DNA from: DATMER01 sp036277235
GTDB lineage: Bacteria > Acidobacteriota > Thermoanaerobaculia > Multivoradales > UBA5704
Assembly: GCA_036277235.1 (NCBI GenBank)
Contig: DASUNJ010000016.1
Coordinates: 1 to 6,983 of the forward strand
Direction: 5' to 3'
DNA length: 6,983 nt
A model generated the notes under the pieces. That model did not search any database, had not been told where the DNA came from, and saw nothing but the letters and a program-made list of their open reading frames with translations. Positions 6,025 through 6,983 of this stretch are shown here, in pieces (position 1 is the stretch's first letter; each line of letters starts with the position of its first letter). A program made the translations under genes and the position numbers.

Positions 6025-6074
6025 GGGCAAATTCCGCAGAGGCTGGCCCCTGAAGGGGTCCTCTGCCGTTTCCC
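6025..6074 (+). ncRNA. Long imperfect hairpin in the leader of the OmpA-like gene
   Basis: Nested stems stack into one hairpin: GGG-C-AAA (6025-6031, C bulged) with TTTCCC (6069-6074), GCAGAGG (6036-6042) with CCTCTGC (6060-6066), and CCCC (6047-6050) with GGGG (6055-6058) closing a TGAA tetraloop. That gives about 17 pairs, ending 25 bases before the ATG at 6100. Only three T residues follow the inner stem, so rho-independent termination is doubtful. A role in mRNA stability or translation control, or as the 3' end of the barrel gene message, is more likely. It does not match a riboswitch class I know. Confidence 0.5.
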
Positions 6075-6075
6075 A

Positions 6076-6088
6076 GGCTTATAGGCCG
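6076..6088 (+). repeat. Leader motif GGCTTAYAGGCCG, copy 2
   Basis: 12 of 13 bases are identical to 3804-3816. It lies between the long hairpin and the ribosome binding site of the 6100 gene, with its last base being the first base of that site (GGAGGAG). Confidence 0.4.
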
Positions 6089-6094
6089 GAGGAG
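6088..6094 (+). promoter_or_regulatory. Strong ribosome binding site of the OmpA-like gene
   Basis: GGAGGAG, 5 bases before the ATG at 6100, is an almost ideal Shine-Dalgarno sequence. It fixes this start and implies high translation, as expected for an abundant envelope protein. Confidence 0.8.
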
Positions 6095-6099
6095 AGCGC

Positions 6100-6983
6100 A
6101 TGAAAAAACTCAATTTGTTGTTGTTGGTGGCGCTGGTGGGCCTATGGCCCATGCTGGCGTCGGCAGGAGAGGAAGCAAATGGACCGACGGCGACAGGAGA
6201 GACGGGGCTCTTCACCCTGCTCAGCGGTGAAACTCTGCCTCAAGGCGGGTGGTCCTTCGGTCTCTATTACAACAACTGGGACCGCATCCTCGACATCGAC
6301 GGCTTCGAGCCGGAAGAGGACATCAGCGTCGATTGGAACCGGTTGAGCGCCAGTCTCGGGTACGGCTTCACGGACCGTTTTGAGATGAGCCTGATGGTCC
6401 CGTACGACGACCTCGAGATTGACGACGACGACCTGTTCTTCGACGATGAGGAGCCCGATGCCAGCGGAATCGGCAATGCCCGTCTCGGCACGAAGTTCCG
6501 GCTGATCGGCGCCCGCGGCGAGGAAGGGACCAAGATGGCCCTGAACCTCTTCGCCGAGCTCCCGACCGGCGATGACGACGTGGCCTCCGACGACGTCGGG
6601 TTCGGCGCCGGCCTCGGCTGGAGCCGTGCGAACTGGGTCTTCGACGTCGGCTACCGGGATCCGGGTGACGACGACGACGTGGACATCGCCGAGGAGCTTC
6701 ACGCCGGAATCGGCTATGCCTCGGCGATCAGCGACCGCTTCGACTGGATCACCGAGGTGGCCGGCACCTTCTACAGCAGCTCCGACGTCGGTTACGAAGA
6801 TGCCATCGATCTCACCACCGGCGGCCGTCTCTGGCTCGGCGACGGCAACTGGGCATTCAACTTCGCGCTGCGCACCGACCTGATGCAGCTCGGAGACATC
6901 GACGAGCACTGCCCGATCGGCGGTCTTCTCGGCCTGACGCTCTTCCCCCGGATGTTCCAGGAGGAAGAGGTCATTCCGCCGCC
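6100..6983 (+). CDS. Outer-membrane beta-barrel protein, probable N-terminal part of an OmpA-family protein (3' end outside window)
   Basis: The frame is open to the right edge (294 complete codons, no stop). A signal peptide is clear: MKK start, hydrophobic run 6-19, cleavage predicted after Ala22 (ASA/G). The mature part consists of repeated amphipathic strands with Gly and aromatic residues, for example WSFGLYYNNW (51-60), LSASLGYGFTDRFEMSL (82-98) and HAGIGYASAISDRFDWI (201-217), as in barrel proteins. Loops are strikingly acidic: Asp runs at 108-111, 158-160 and 190-193. The visible sequence ends GLLGLTLFPR, an acidic patch, then prolines from 293. That pattern commonly precedes a proline hinge and a peptidoglycan-binding OmpA domain, which would lie beyond the window. 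If so, it links outer membrane and cell wall. The OmpA part is inferred; only the barrel-like region is seen. Confidence 0.8.
   Translation, partial: MKKLNLLLLVALVGLWPMLASAGEEANGPTATGETGLFTLLSGETLPQGGWSFGLYYNNWDRILDIDGFEPEEDISVDWNRLSASLGYGFTDRFEMSLMVPYDDLEIDDDDLFFDDEEPDASGIGNARLGTKFRLIGARGEEGTKMALNLFAELPTGDDDVASDDVGFGAGLGWSRANWVFDVGYRDPGDDDDVDIAEELHAGIGYASAISDRFDWITEVAGTFYSSSDVGYEDAIDLTTGGRLWLGDGNWAFNFALRTDLMQLGDIDEHCPIGGLLGLTLFPRMFQEEEVIPP

Noticed and set aside
6036..6074. A rho-independent terminator for the barrel gene.
   Set aside because: The stem is strong, but only three T residues follow before CCC, so the U-tract is inadequate. It could still be a processed 3' end.
6025..6088. A possible cyclic-di-GMP (GEMM-I) riboswitch, prompted by GGGCAAA and a later GGCC.
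   Set aside because: The required GACGCAAAGCC segment and GAAA tetraloop arrangement are missing, and the GGGCAAA bases are better explained as one arm of the long hairpin.

Overview
The window is GC-rich bacterial DNA with dense coding, short gaps and strong third-position G/C bias. It holds one leftward gene (cut off at the left edge) and five rightward genes (the last cut off at the right edge). Signal peptides followed by beta-barrel-like proteins show a diderm, Gram-negative-type cell. A kinase with the HRDVSPQN catalytic loop, a DUF4388 (PATAN) protein, several proline-rich linkers and -10 boxes placed almost on the start codon together suggest Acidobacteriota, with Myxococcota or a related lineage as the alternative. 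This assignment is inferred from gene style; no rRNA or other phylogenetic marker was compared.

Region 1 (1-2378, minus): a large membrane-anchored Ser/Thr protein kinase. It has an N-terminal receiver-like domain that has lost the phospho-acceptor aspartate, a long Pro/Ala-rich linker, a complete catalytic domain, an acidic Glu-Pro tail and a transmembrane segment at the window edge. Region 2 (2379-2499): a divergent promoter region with a good sigma70-type promoter on each strand and a perfect 6+6 inverted repeat in the kinase promoter spacer. Region 3 (2500-3766): yebC and ruvC, nearly abutting. YebC is a TACO1/PmpR-family protein linked to translation of polyproline stretches, and RuvC is the Holliday-junction resolvase. 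ruvA and ruvB do not follow. Region 4 (3767-4645): a DUF4388 protein with its own TATAAT box. Region 5 (4646-5956): a secreted, proline-rich, probably Omp85-like outer-membrane barrel protein. The whole 21-base gap before it is a perfect inverted repeat around a TAGAAT box. Region 6 (5957-6099): a 143-base non-coding leader with competing hairpins, possibly served by a sigma54-like promoter inside the end of the previous gene. Region 7 (6100-6983): the N-terminal barrel part of an OmpA-like envelope protein with aspartate-rich loops, ending in the window at the start of a proline stretch.

The known functions are recombination (ruvC), translation or regulation (yebC), signalling (kinase and DUF4388 protein) and envelope (two barrel proteins). 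The items most worth a second look are the degenerate receiver fused to the kinase, the predicted leaderless or near-leaderless starts of yebC and the barrel gene, the inverted repeat that exactly fills the 4646-4666 gap, and the structured leader before the last gene. I see no tRNA, rRNA, CRISPR array, insertion sequence or phage gene.
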